A DNA stretch of 64,000 nucleotides from Globodera rostochiensis (lineage: Eukaryota; Nematoda; Chromadorea; Rhabditida; Heteroderidae), in NCBI GenBank assembly GCA_018350325.1, contig JAEVLN010000007.1, positions 1,455,109-1,519,108 of the forward strand. The letters are read 5' to 3'. The notes under the pieces were generated by a model that was not told where the DNA came from, did no database searches, and was given only the letters and a program-made list of their open reading frames with translations. Made by a program: the position numbers and the translations under genes. Position 1 is the stretch's first letter. The number at the start of each line of letters is the position of its first letter. Shown piece after piece: positions 51,601 through 62,445 of the stretch.

Positions 51601-54600
51601 GGCTATGTGCGCTGCCCACTTTTTTGCGCGGCGCGCTTTTTTGCGTGGCGCATTTTTTTGCTTGGCGCGGCAATGTGCGCGGCGTGCTTTTTTGCGCGGC
51701 GCATTTTTGCGCTGCGCATTTTTTTGCGCGGCGCATTTTTATGCGCGGCGCGCTTTTTTGCGCGGCGCGGCAATGTGTCGCATCGCGCTTTTTTGCGCTG
51801 CGCATTTTTTTGCGCGGCGCGTCTATGTGCGCGGCGCGCTTTTTTGCGTGGCGCATTTTTATGCGCGGCGCGGCTATGTGCGCGGCGCGCTTTTTTGCGC
51901 GGCGCGGCTATGTGCGCTGCCCACTTTTTTGCGCGGCGCGCTTTTTTGCGTGGCGCATTTTTTACGCGGCGCGGCTATGTGCGCGGCGCGCTTTTTTGCG
52001 CGGCGCATTTTTATGCGCGGCGCGCTTTTTTGCGCGGCGCGGCAATGTGTCGCATCGCGCTTTTTTGCGCTGCGCATTTTTTTGCGCGGCGCGTCTATGT
52101 GCGCGGCGCGCTTTTTTGCGTGGCGCATTTTTATGCGCGGCGCGGCTATGTGCGCGGCGCGCTTTTTTGCGCGGCGCGGCTATGTGCGCTGCCCACTTTT
52201 TTGCGCGGCGCGCTTTTTTGCGTGGCGCGGCTATGTGCGCGGCGCGCTTTTTTGCGTGGCGCATTTTTTACGCGGCGCGGCTATGTGCGCGGCGCGCTTT
52301 TTTGCGCGGCGCATTTTTATGCGCGGCGCGCTTTTTTGCGCGGCGCGGCAATGTGTCGCATCGCGCTTTTTTGCGCTGCGCATTTTTTTGCGCGGCGCAT
52401 TTTTATGCGCGGCGCGCTTTTTTGCGCGGCGCGGCAATGTGTCGCATCGCGCTTTTTTGCGCTGCGCATTTTTTTGCGCGGCGCGTCTATGTGCGCGGCG
52501 CGCTTTTTTGCGTGGCGCATTTTTATGCGCGGCGCGGCTATGTGCGCGGCGCGCTTTTTTGCGCGGCGCGGCTATGTGCGCTGCCCACTTTTTTGCGCGG
52601 CGCGCTTTTTTGCGTGGCGCATTTTTTTGCTTGGCGCGGCAATGTGCGCGGCGTGCTTTTTTGCGCGGCGCATTTTTGCGCTGCGCATTTTTTTGCGCGG
52701 CGCGGCTATGTGCGCTGCGCACTTTTTTGCGCGGCGCGGCTATGTGCGCGGCGCGCTTTTTTGCGCGGGCATTTTTATGCGCGGCGCGCTTTTTTGCGCG
52801 GCGCGGCTATGTGCGCGGCGCGCTTTTTTGCGTGGCGCATTTTTTACGCGGCGCGGCTGTGTGCGCGGCGCGCTTTTTTGCGCTGCGCATTTTTTAGCGC
52901 GGCGCGGCTATGTGCGCGGCGCGCTTTTTTGCGCGGCGCGGCTATGTGCGCGGCGCGCTTTTTTGCGCGGCGCATTTTTTGCGCGGCGCGCTTTTTTGCG
53001 TGGCGCATTTTTTACGCGGCGCGGCTATGAGCGCGGCGCGCTTTTTTGCGCGGCGCGGCTATGTGCGCGGCGCGCTTTTTTGCGCGGCGCATTTTTTGCG
53101 CGGCGCGCTTTTTTGCGTGGCGCATTTTTTTTGCTTGGCGCGGCTATGTGAACTGCGCGCTTTTTTGTGCTGCGCATTTTTATGCGCGGCGCGGCTATGT
53201 GCGCGGCGCGCTTTTTTGCGCGGCGCATTTTTTGCGCGGCGCGGCTATGTGCACTGCGCATTTTTTTGCTTGGCGCGGCAATGTGCGCGGCGTGCTTTTT
53301 TGCGCGGCGCATTTTTTGCGCGGCGCGGCTATGTGCACTGCGCATTTTTTTGCTTGGCGCGGTGCGCGGCGTGCTTTTTTGCGCGGCGCATTTTTTGCGC
53401 GGCGCGGCTATGTGCACTGCGCATTTTTTTGCTTGGCGCGGCAATGTGCGCGGCGTGCTTTTTTGCGTGGCGCGCTTTTTTGCGCGGCGCGGCTATGTGC
53501 GCGGCGCGCTTTTTTGCGCGGCGCATTTTTTGCGCGGCGCGCTTTTTTGCGTGGCGCATTTTTTTTGCTTGGCGCGGCTATGTGAACTGCGCGCTTTTTT
53601 GCGCGGCGCATTTTTATGCGCGGCGCGGCTATGTGCGCGGCGCGCTTTTTTGCGCGGCGCATTTTTTGCGCGGCGCGGGTATGTGCACTGCGCATTTTTT
53701 TGCTTGGCGCGGCAATGTGCGCGGCGTGCTTTTTTGCGTGGCGCGCTTTTTTGCGCGGCGCGGCTATGTGCGCGGCGCGTTTTTTGCGCGGCGCGGGTAT
53801 GTGCACTGCGCATTTTTTTGCTTGGCGCGGCAATGTGCGCGGCGTGCTTTTTTGCGTGGCGCGCTTTTTTGCGCGGCGCGGCTATGTGCGCGGCGCGTTT
53901 TTTTGCGTGGCGCATTTTTTGCGCGGCGCGGGTATGTGCACTGCGCATTTTTTTGCTTGGCGCGGCAATGTGCGCGGCGTGCTTTTTTGCGTGGCGCGCT
54001 TTTTTGCGCGGCGCGGCTATGTGCGCGGCGCGTTTTTTTGCGTGGCGCATTTTTTACGCGGTGCGGCTATGTGCGCGGCGCGCTTTTTTGCGCGGCGCTT
54101 TTTTGCGCGGCGCGGCTATGTGCACTGCGCACTTTTTTGCGCGGCGCGCTTTTTTGCGTGGCGCATTTTTTACGCGGCGCGGCTATGTGCGCGGCGCGCT
54201 TTTTTGCGTGGCGCATTTTTTACGCGGCGCGGCTATGTGCGCGGCGCGCTTTTGTGCGCGGCGCGGATATGTGCGCGGCGCGCTTTTTTGCGCGGCGCAT
54301 TTTTATGCGCGGCGCGCTTTTTTGCGCGGCGCGGCTATGTGCGCGGCGCGCTTTTTTGCGTGGCGCATTTTTTACGCGGCGCGGCTATGTGCGCGGCGCG
54401 CTTTTTTGCGCGGCGCGGCATGTGCGCGGCGCGGCTATGTGCGCGGCGCGCTTTTTTGCGCGGCGCATTTTTATGCGCGGCGCGCTTTTTTGCGCGGCGC
54501 GGCTATGTGCGGCGCGCTTTTTTGCGCTGCGCATTTTTTAGCGCGGCGCGGCTATGTGCGCGGCGCGCTTTTGTGCGCGGCGCGGCTATGTGCGCTGCCC

Positions 54601-57600
54601 ACTTTTTTGCGCGGCGCGCTTTTTTGCGTGGCGCATTTTTTTGCTTGGCGCGGCAATGTGCGCGGCGTGCTTTTTTGCGCGGCGCATTTTTTGCGCGGCG
54701 CGCTTTTTTGCGCGGCGCGGCTATGTGCGGCGCGCTTTTTTGCGCTGCGCATTTTTTAGCGCGGCGCGGCTATGTGCGCGGCGCGCTTTTGTGCGCGGCG
54801 CGGCTATGTGCGCTGCCCACTTTTTTGCGCGGCGCGATTTTTGCGTGGCGCATTTTTTTGCTTGGCGCGGCAATGTGCGCGGCGTGCTTTTTTGCGCGGC
54901 GCATTTTTTGCGCGGCGCGGCTATGTGCGCGGCGCGCTTTTTTACGCGGTGCATTTTTTGCGCGGCGCGGCTATGTGCGCGGCGCGCTTTTTTGCACTGC
55001 GCATTATTTAGCGCGGCGCGGCTATGTGCACTGCGCATTTTTTTGCTTGGCGCGGCAATGTGCGCGGCGTGCTTTTTTGCGCGGCGCATTTTTTGCGCGG
55101 CGCGGCTATGTGCGCGGCGCGCTTTTTTGCGCTGCGCATTTTTTAGCGCGGCGCGCTTTTTTGCGTGGCGCATTTTTTTGCTTGGCGCGGCAATGTGCGA
55201 GGCGTGCTTTTTTGCGAGGCGCATTTTTTGCGCGGCGCGGCTATGTGCGCGGCGCGCTTTTTTGCACTGCGCATTTTTTAGCGCGGCGCGGCTATGTGCA
55301 CTGCGCATTTTTTTGCTTGGCGCGGCAATGTGCGCGGCGTGCTTTTTTGCGCGGCGCATTTTTTGCGCGGCGCGCTTTTTTGCGTGGCGCATTTTTTTGC
55401 TTGGCGCGGCTATGTGAACTGCGCGCTTTTTTGCGCGGCGCGGCTATGTGCACTGCGCACTTTTTTGCGCGGCGCGGCTATGTGCACTGCGCACTTTTTT
55501 GCGCGGCGCGGCTATGTGCACTGCGCACTTTTTTGCGCGGCGCGGCTATGTGCGCAGCGCGCTTTTTTGCGCGGCGCATTTATATGCGGGAGGATTAATT
55601 TTTTTTAACAAAAAAAGAAGAGCAAATAATAAAATTTAATCAAATATAAAATGGAACAACGAAAAATATTAGAAAAAGTTGAAAATAATGTTAAAAAAAC
55701 AGATTTTATTGATTTGAACAAAGTTATAAATTTTCCAGGCGCGGCTATGTGCGCGGAGCGCTTTTTGCGCGTCGCATTTTTTGCGCGGCGCGGCTATGTG
55801 CACTGCGCACTTTTTTGCGCGGCGCGGCTATGTGCGCGGCGTGCTTTTTTGCGCGGCGCGTTTTTATGCGCGGCGCGCTTTTTTGCGCGGCGCATTTTTT
55901 TGCGCGGCGCGGCTATGTGCGCTGCGCACTTTTTTGCGCGGCGCGGCTATGTGCGCGGCACGCTTTTGTGCGCGGCGCATTTTTATGCGCGGCGCGGCTA
56001 TGTGCGCGGCGCGCTTTTTTGCGTGGCGCATTTTTTACGCGGCGCATTTTTTGCGCGGCGCGGCTATGTGCGCGGCGCGCTTTTTTGCGCGGCGCGGCTA
56101 TGTGCGCTGCGCACTTTTTTGCGCGGCGCGGCTATGTGCGCGGCGTGCTTTTTTGCGCGGCGCGTTTTTATGCGCGGCGCGCTTTTTTGCGCGGCGCATT
56201 TTTTTGCGCGGCGCGGCTATGTGCGCTGCGCACTTTTTTGCGCGGCGCGGCTATGTGCGCGGCACGCTTTTGTGCGCGGCGCATTTTTATGCGCGGCGCG
56301 GCTATGTGCGCGGCGCGCTTTTTTGCGTGGCGCATTTTTTACGCGGCGCGGCTATGTGCGCGGCGCGCTTTTGTGCGCGGCGCGGCTATGTGCGCGGCGC
56401 GCTTTTTTGCACTGCGCATTTTTTAGCGCGGCGCGGCTATGTGCACTGCGCATTTTTTTGCTTGGCGCGGCAATGTGCGCGGCGTGCTTTTTTGCGCGGC
56501 GCATTTTTTGCGCGGCGCGCTTTTTTGCGTGGCGCATTTTTTTGCTTGGCGCGGCTATGTGAACTGCGCGCTTTTGTGCGCGGCGCGGCTATGTGCACTG
56601 CGCACTTTTTTGCGCGGCGCGGCTATGTGCGCGGCGTGCTTTTTTGCGCGGCGCGTTTTTATGCGCGGCGCGCTTTTTTGCGCGGCGCATTTTTTTGCGC
56701 GGCGCGGCTATGTGCGCTGCGCACTTTTTTGCGCGGCGCGGCTATGTGCGCGGCGCGCTTTTTTGCGTGGCGCATTTTTTACGCGGCGCGGCTATGTGCG
56801 CGGCGCGCTTTTTTGCACTGCGCATTTTTTAGCGCGGCGCGGCTATGTGCACTGCGCATTTTTTTGCTTGGCGCGGCAATGTGCGCGGCGTGCTTTTTTG
56901 CGCGGCGCATTTTTTGCGCGGCGCGCTTTTTTGCGTGGCGCATTTTTTTGCTTGGCGCGGCTATGTGAACTGCGCGCTTTTGTGCGCGGCGCGGCTATGT
57001 GCACTGCGCACTTTTTTGCGCGGCGCGGCTATGTGCGCGGCGCGCTTTTTTACGCGGCGCATTTATATGCGCGGCGCGGCTATGTGCGCGGCGCGCTTTT
57101 TTGCGCGGCGCGGCTATGTGCGCGGCGCGCTTTTGTGCGCGGCGCGGCTATGTGCGCGGCGCGCTTTTTTGCGCGGCGCATTTTTATGCGCGGCGCGCTT
57201 TTTGCGCGGCGCGGCTATGTGCGGCGCGCTTTTTTGCGCTGCGCATTTTTTAGCGCGGCGCGGCTATGTGCGCGGCGCGCTTTTGTGCGCGGCGCGCTTT
57301 TTTGCGTGGCGCATTTTTTTGCTTGGCGCGGCAATGTGCGCGGCGTGCTTTTTTGCGCGGCGCATTTTTTGCGCGGCGCGGCTATGTGCACTGCGCATTT
57401 TTTTGCGCGGCGCGTCTATGTGCGCGGCGCGCTTTTTTGCGTGGCGCATTTTTATGCGCGGCGCGGCTATGTGCGCGGCGCGCTTTTTTGCGCGGCGCAT
57501 TTTTTGCGCGGCGCGGCTATGTGCACTGCGCATTTTTTTGCTTGGCGCGGCAATGTGCGCGGCGTGCTTTTTTGCGCGGCGCATTTTTTGCGCGGCGCGG

Positions 57601-58487
57601 CTATGTGCACTGCGCATTTTTTTGCGCGGCGCGTCTATGTGCGCGGCGCGCTTTTTTGCGTGGCGCATTTTTATGCGCGGCGTGGCTATGTGCGCGGCGC
57701 GCTTTTTTGCGCGGCGCATTTTTTGCGCGGCGCGGCAATGTGCGCGGCGTGCTTTTTTGCGCGGCGCGGCTATGTGCACTGCGCATTTTTTTGCTTGGCG
57801 CGGCAATGTGCGCGGCGTGCTTTTTTGCGCGGCGCATTTTTTGCGCGGCGCGCTTTTTTGCGTGGCGCATTTTTTTGCTTGGCGCGGCTATGTGAACTGC
57901 GCGCTTTTTTGCGCGGCGCATTTATATGCGCGGCGCGGCTATGTGCGCGGAGCGCTTTTTTGCGCGTCGCATTTTTTGCGCGGCGCGGCTATGTGCGCAG
58001 CGCGCTTTTTTGCGCGGCGCATTTATATGCGCGGCGCGGCTATGTGTGCGGAGCGCTTTTTGCGCGTCGCATTTTTTGCGCGGCGCGGCTATGTGCACTG
58101 CGCACTTTTTTGCGCGGCGCGGCTATGTGCGCGGCGCGCTTTTTTGCGCGGCGCATTTTTTGCGCGGCGCGGCTATGTGCGCGGCGTGCTTTTTTGCGCG
58201 GCGCGGCTATGTGCGCGGCGCGCTTTTTTGCGCGGCGCGGCTATGTGCACTGCGCACTTTTTTGCGCGGCACATTTTTTTGCGCGGCGCGGCTATGTGCG
58301 CTGCGCACTTTTTTGCGCGGCGCGGTTATGTGCGCGGCGTTCTTTTTTGCGCGGCGCGGTTATGTGCGCGGCGTGCTTTTTTGCGCGGCGCGGCTATGTG
58401 CGCTGCGCACTTTTTTGCGCGGCGCGGCTATGTGCACTGCGCACTTTTTTGCGCGGCGCATTTTTATGCGCGGCGCGGCTGCTATTT
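45647..58487 (+). repeat. 12.8-kb GC-rich satellite of 16-17 bp units on TGCGCGGCGC
   Basis: The units share TGCGCGGCGC and differ in tail: TGCGCGGCGCGGCTATG, TGCGCGGCGCGCTTTTTT and TGCGCGGCGCATTTTTT. Variant heads include TGCGTGGCGC, TGCTTGGCGC and TGCGCTGCGC. The usual order is CTATG unit, CTTTTTT unit, ATTTTTT unit, about 50 bp, roughly 750 units in all. Larger blocks recur: 47920-48100 reappears near 48942-49120 (1022 bp apart), and GGCAATGTGTCGCATCGCGC recurs from 50780 to 52440. The plus strand has almost no stop codons in any frame, giving overlapping frames up to 1827 codons of CARRAFLRGAFF-like peptides. I treat these as non-coding consequences of the repeat. It is strongly CpG-rich in an AT-rich region. 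Confidence 0.97.
55575..55738 (+). other. AT-rich island inside the GC-rich satellite
   Basis: About 164 bp of ordinary AT-rich sequence is embedded in the array. It contains ATGGAACAACGAAAAATATT at 55651 and an open frame (MEQRKILEKVENNVKKTDFI...) running to ATTTTCCAG directly before the array resumes. The frame continues into the array, but the TTTTCCAG looks like a splice acceptor. It could be a transposed exon-intron boundary or remnant of the host sequence into which the array expanded. Confidence 0.6.
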
Positions 58488-58488
58488 T

Positions 58489-60318
58489 GGACATTTAACG
58501 AACCCCATTAAAATGTTTTAGTTTAGTTTCTGAAAATTTTATTTTTTAAAGAAATAGTGTGCTAAAAAGAGAGAGTCAGGCGGCGAGAGTAATTTGGATA
58601 TAACGCACCCCATTTAAAAATTGTTTTAGTTTTGTTTCTGAAAATTTTATTTTTTAAAGAAATAGTGTGTTAAAAAGAGAGAGTCAGACGGCGAGAGTAA
58701 TTTGGACATGAACGCACCCCATCTAAAAATTGTTTTAGTTTAATTTCTGAAAATTTTATTTTTTGAACAAATAGTGTGTTAAAAAGAGAGAGTCAGGCGG
58801 CGAGAGTAATTTGGACATTGAAGCACCCCATCTAAAATTGTTTTAGTTTTGTTTCTGAAAATTTTATTTTTTAAAGAAATAGTGTGTTAAAAAGAGAGAG
58901 TCAGACGGCGAGAGTAATTTGGACATGAACGCACCCCATCTAAAAATTGTTTTAGTTTAATTTCTGAAAATTTTATTTTTTGAACAAATAGTGTGTTAAA
59001 AAGAGAGAGTCAGGCGGCGAGAGTAATTTGGACATTGAAGCACCCCATCTAAAATTGTTTTAGTTTTGTTTCTGAAAATTTTATTTTTTAAAGAAATAGT
59101 GTGTTAAAAAGAGAGAGTCAGACGGCGAGAGTAATTTGGACATGAACGCACCCCATCTAAAAATCGTTTTAGTTTAATTTCTGAAAATTTTATTTTTTGA
59201 AGAAATAGTGTGTTAAAAAGAGAGAGTCAGGCGGTGAGAGTAATTTGGACATTGAACGCACCCCATCTAAAATTGTTTTAGTTTAATTTCTGAAAATTTT
59301 ATTTTTTGAAGAAATAGTGTGCTAAAAAGAGAGAGTCAGGCGGCGAGAGTAATTTGGACATGAACGCACCCCATCTAAAAATTGTTTTAGTTAATTTCTG
59401 AAAATTTTATTTTTTGAAGAAATAGTGTGTTAAAAAGAGAGAGTCAGGCGGTGAGAGTAATTTGGACATTGAACGCACCCCATCTAAAATTGTTTTAGTT
59501 TAATTTCTGAAAATTTTATTTATTGAAGAAATATTGTGTTAAAAAGAGAGAGTCAGACGGCGAGAGTAATTTGGACATGAACGCACCCCATCTAAAAATT
59601 GTTTTAGTTTAATTTCTGAAAATTTTATTTTTTGAAGAAATAGTGTGCTAAAAAGAGAGGGTGAGGCGGTGAGAGTAATTTGGACATTGAACGCACCCCA
59701 TTTAAAAATTGTTTTAGTTTAGTTTCTGAAAATTTTATTTTTTAAAGAAATAGTGTGCTAAAAAGAGAGAGTCAGACGGCGAGAGTAATTTGGACATGAA
59801 CGCACCCCATCTAAAAATTGTTTTAGATTAGTTTCTGAAAATTTTATTTTTTGAAGAAATAGTGTGCTAAAGAGAGATGGTGAGGGGGTGAGAGTAATTT
59901 GGACATTGAACGCACCCCATTTAAAAATTGTTTTAGTTTAGTTTCTGAAAATTTTATTTTTTAAAGAAATAGTGTGCTAAAAAGAGAGAGTCAGACGGCG
60001 AGAGTAATTTGGACATGAACGCACCCCATCTAAAAATTGTTTTAGTTTAGTTTCTGAAAATTTTATTTTTTGAAGAAATAGTGTGCTAAAAAGAGAGGGT
60101 GAGGCGGTGAGAGTAATTTGGACATTGAACGCACCCCATCTAAAATTGTTTTAGTTTAGTTTTTATTTTTTAAAGAAATAGTGTGCTAAAAAGAGAGAGT
60201 CAGGCGGCGAGAGTAATTTGGACATAACCCCATCTAAAAATTGTTTTAGTTTAGTTTCTGAAAATTTTATTTTTTAAAGAAATAGTGTGCTAAAAAGAGA
60301 GAGTCAGACGGCGAGAGT
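58489..60318 (+). repeat. Satellite of about 110 bp, 17 units, partly dimeric
   Basis: Each unit has GTAATTTGGACATGAACGCA, CCCCATCTAAAAATTGTTTT, CTGAAAATTTTATTTTTT and AAAAAGAGAGAGTCAGGCGG. Units with GGACATGAACGC and units with GGACATTGAACGC or GGACATTGAAGC alternate, so a dimer of about 219 bp is the higher-order repeat over much of the array. The last units carry deletions. It begins within a few bases of the end of the GC-rich satellite. Confidence 0.95.
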
Positions 60319-60630
60319 TATTTGGTCGCTAGGTCAAAACGATAAAAAAAATGGTAATTTAAAATGGTGCCCAGTAAATTTTTGGTGGGACATTTTTGAA
60401 ATTTTGAAAAAGTCGATCCTTAGGGGTGTATTTTTCGTTTGTATTGCATTTTTGTTAAGGAATTTTTGAAAAAAGGGCGAAACATGGATAAAAATCGCGA
60501 AATATGGAAAATATGGATTATAAAATGGACTCTAGAAGCTCCAACCAAAGTTAAAAACACTGTTTATGGCATTTATACGCCGCTGTTCCGAGTGCGCAAA
60601 AAAATATGGATTTCCATATAAATCGCGACC
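60319..60630. other. Unassigned stretch after the 110-bp satellite
   Basis: No gene recognised. The last satellite unit breaks off at GAGTTATTTGGTCGC. Confidence 0.4.
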
Positions 60631-60757
60631 CTATTTAACAGTTTTGCTAATGTTTAACATTTGGCCAATTTTTTGTTGATTTAATTCTTGATGTTTTCTT
60701 TTAATGTTGTAATATTTCTTCAACAATTTCAGTTTTTCAGCTTCAGTATAATGCTTT
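60631..60757 (-). pseudogene. Helix-turn-helix fragment of a CENP-B/Tigger-like transposase
   Basis: The minus strand reads KHYTEAEKLKLLKKYYNIKR, then NQQKIGQMLNISKTVK and a stop. The YTxxEKLKLLKxY...LNQQxIGxMLNISKTTV style is typical of the first DNA-binding helix-turn-helix of pogo/Tigger-type transposases. Only this 40-residue piece remains. Confidence 0.45.
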
Positions 60758-60760
60758 TTT

Positions 60761-60875
60761 AAAATAAGAATAATTGAAGCTTTAATAGAGAAAGAGCACT
60801 TCAATCAGTTGAATTTGGTATCATTGTTTGATCAAATAAAAGCACTGGTGTTCTTTTCGAACAAAATTTTGATAG
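60761..60875 (+). pseudogene. Fragment of a secreted-protein gene paralogue
   Basis: AAAATAAGAATAATTGAAGC and GTTTGATCAAATAAAAGCAC match 44821-44900 in the 3' part of the degenerate gene. It is interrupted by the AACCGG element. Confidence 0.6.
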
Positions 60876-60883
60876 TATATAAT

Positions 60884-61547
60884 CAGTGTTTTCCCGGTTC
60901 CGGTTCCGGTGCCGGTTCCAACGGTTCCGGGAACCGGTTCCGGAACCGGAACCGCGGAACCGCAAAAAATTCGGAACCGATTTTGGAACCGGTTCCCGGA
61001 ACCGCCAAAATCCGGAACCGCTTTGGAACCGGAACCGCGGAACCGCCAAAATCCGGAACCGCTTTGGAACCGGTTCCGGAACCGGTTCCGATACATGTTT
61101 TTTCAGTGCATAATGAATTGAATTATGATTAATTTTTGAAGCGAATAGCCTTTTTACACAACAAAGCAATAACTTCCAAATACAAAGCATCAGCAATTTT
61201 GGGCGGGATGACACTTCGTCGACGCGACATTTCGTCGAGTGGAATTTCGCCGGGTTTTTAAATGCATGTTTCTAGGGTAAAAACATGCCTAGATCACAAA
61301 TCCGTACTCGGATTTTGCGAATCTCGAACCCCGAACCCGAATTCGAAGAATTTTCAAAATTTTAAGACAAGTGAAAAATATTTATTGATGAAACCCAATT
61401 GTTTGAGACTAGCAATCGAAAAATGCGCGCAAAAAAAGAATAGATACAAGAATTTTCGAAATAATTCATCACATAAATCCGGAACCGGTTTGGAACCGGA
61501 ACCGTGGAACCGTTAGAAAAAATGGAACCGGGAAAACACTGTATATA
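60884..61547. mobile_element. AACCGG-rich element with inverted ends (about 660 bp)
   Basis: The left end AGTGTTTTCCCGGTTCCGG and right end GGAACCGGGAAAACACT are inverted. Inside each end is a run of GGAACCG units (60895-61095 and 61478-61530). The middle contains CACTTCGTCGACGCGACATT and a short minus-strand frame. TATATAAT-like words sit just outside both ends. A related half-copy lies at 4786-4972. It interrupts a secreted-protein paralogue at 61548, so it is a mobile insertion rather than simple expansion. Confidence 0.65.
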
Positions 61548-62076
61548 ATTCATTGTCCGATAATTTCAAAGGCTCGGATTGTTTTGGCACAATAATTGCT
61601 TTTAGGAAATTTTCCATTTTTTTATACAATTTATTGCCAATGTGCACTTCATTGCCCGAAGAGTTCTCTAGATATGCTTTTAGAAAATTTCGCACATTTT
61701 TATCCGATTTTTTGCTCAAAATCGTTTTGATGGCCTTTATAAAATCAGGGTTTTTGTACTTTTTACACTCAAATTCGCCATTTTCATTTTTTCTGACTAT
61801 TTTATTAGTTGCAAATGAGTGCAATTCTTTTAAAAATGAGTTGGTGCCATTCAAGTCGAGTTCCAGCGCTTTCTCGGTGTCATTGAATTCTCCGCCAAAA
61901 AAGTCCCCAATCGTCGTCATCAAATCGAAGAATTTGTCATTTTCATTCCGCTTAATTAAAATTAAAATTTATTTAATGTTTTCCATAATTACCTGGGCTT
62001 CCAACGTGGTTGATGAAAGCATCAGAATAAAGACAACGACCATTTTGGCCAAATAAAAAAAGCATAGGTTGTTCAT
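61548..62076 (-). pseudogene. Truncated paralogue of the secreted-protein gene
   Basis: Exon 1 (61993-62076) encodes a signal-type start (AKMVVVFILMLSSTTLEAQ). After a 42-nt intron, exon 2 (61548-61950) stays open for about 130 residues, including NGTNSFLKELHSFATNKIVR and KAIKTILSKKSDKNVRNFLK. It has none of the frameshifts of the 32.6-kb copy. It is cut at NELYT by the AACCGG element, so the rest of the protein is missing. The presence of two copies, both broken in different ways, implies a larger gene family elsewhere. Confidence 0.75.
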
Positions 62077-62445
62077 CAAAGCAAATCTTAAGGTTATCAT
62101 GAGCAAAAAAATGAATTTCAGCACTTAAATTGGAATATTTTTGTCCTATAAAGATCATTCGGTTCAATTTAGAACGATTGGGAAATATTAAATTTGGCAT
62201 TTCCAATCAGTTCTGCTCATTCGGTTCAATGTAGAAAGATTGGTGGCATTTCCAATCAATTCTGTTCATTCGGTTCAATGAAATATTAGCTATAGAATAT
62301 TTCACTATTTTTACTTTACTGATTGATTGTTGAAGCTATTTTGAGCTATTTCTATTAGAATCCGACATTCTGATCGAGCTTTTTCCGAATTTCCAAATTC
62401 TGAGTTCGCTTTATCCGTTTCTATGTTCTATTTGATTGTAATGAC

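Noticed and set aside
45642..58511. Very long open frames (up to 1827 codons) in the GC-rich satellite
   Set aside because: All three plus frames are open and encode the same short words because the repeat unit lacks stop codons. There is no single favoured frame and no domain.
45647..60318. CRISPR array
   Set aside because: The repeats are contiguous satellites without unique spacers, and the genome is eukaryotic.
60801..61214. Arginine- and proline-rich frames across 60.8-61.2 kb (VPEPVPE, GSGTGS words)
   Set aside because: They translate the AACCGG repeat in several frames on both strands.
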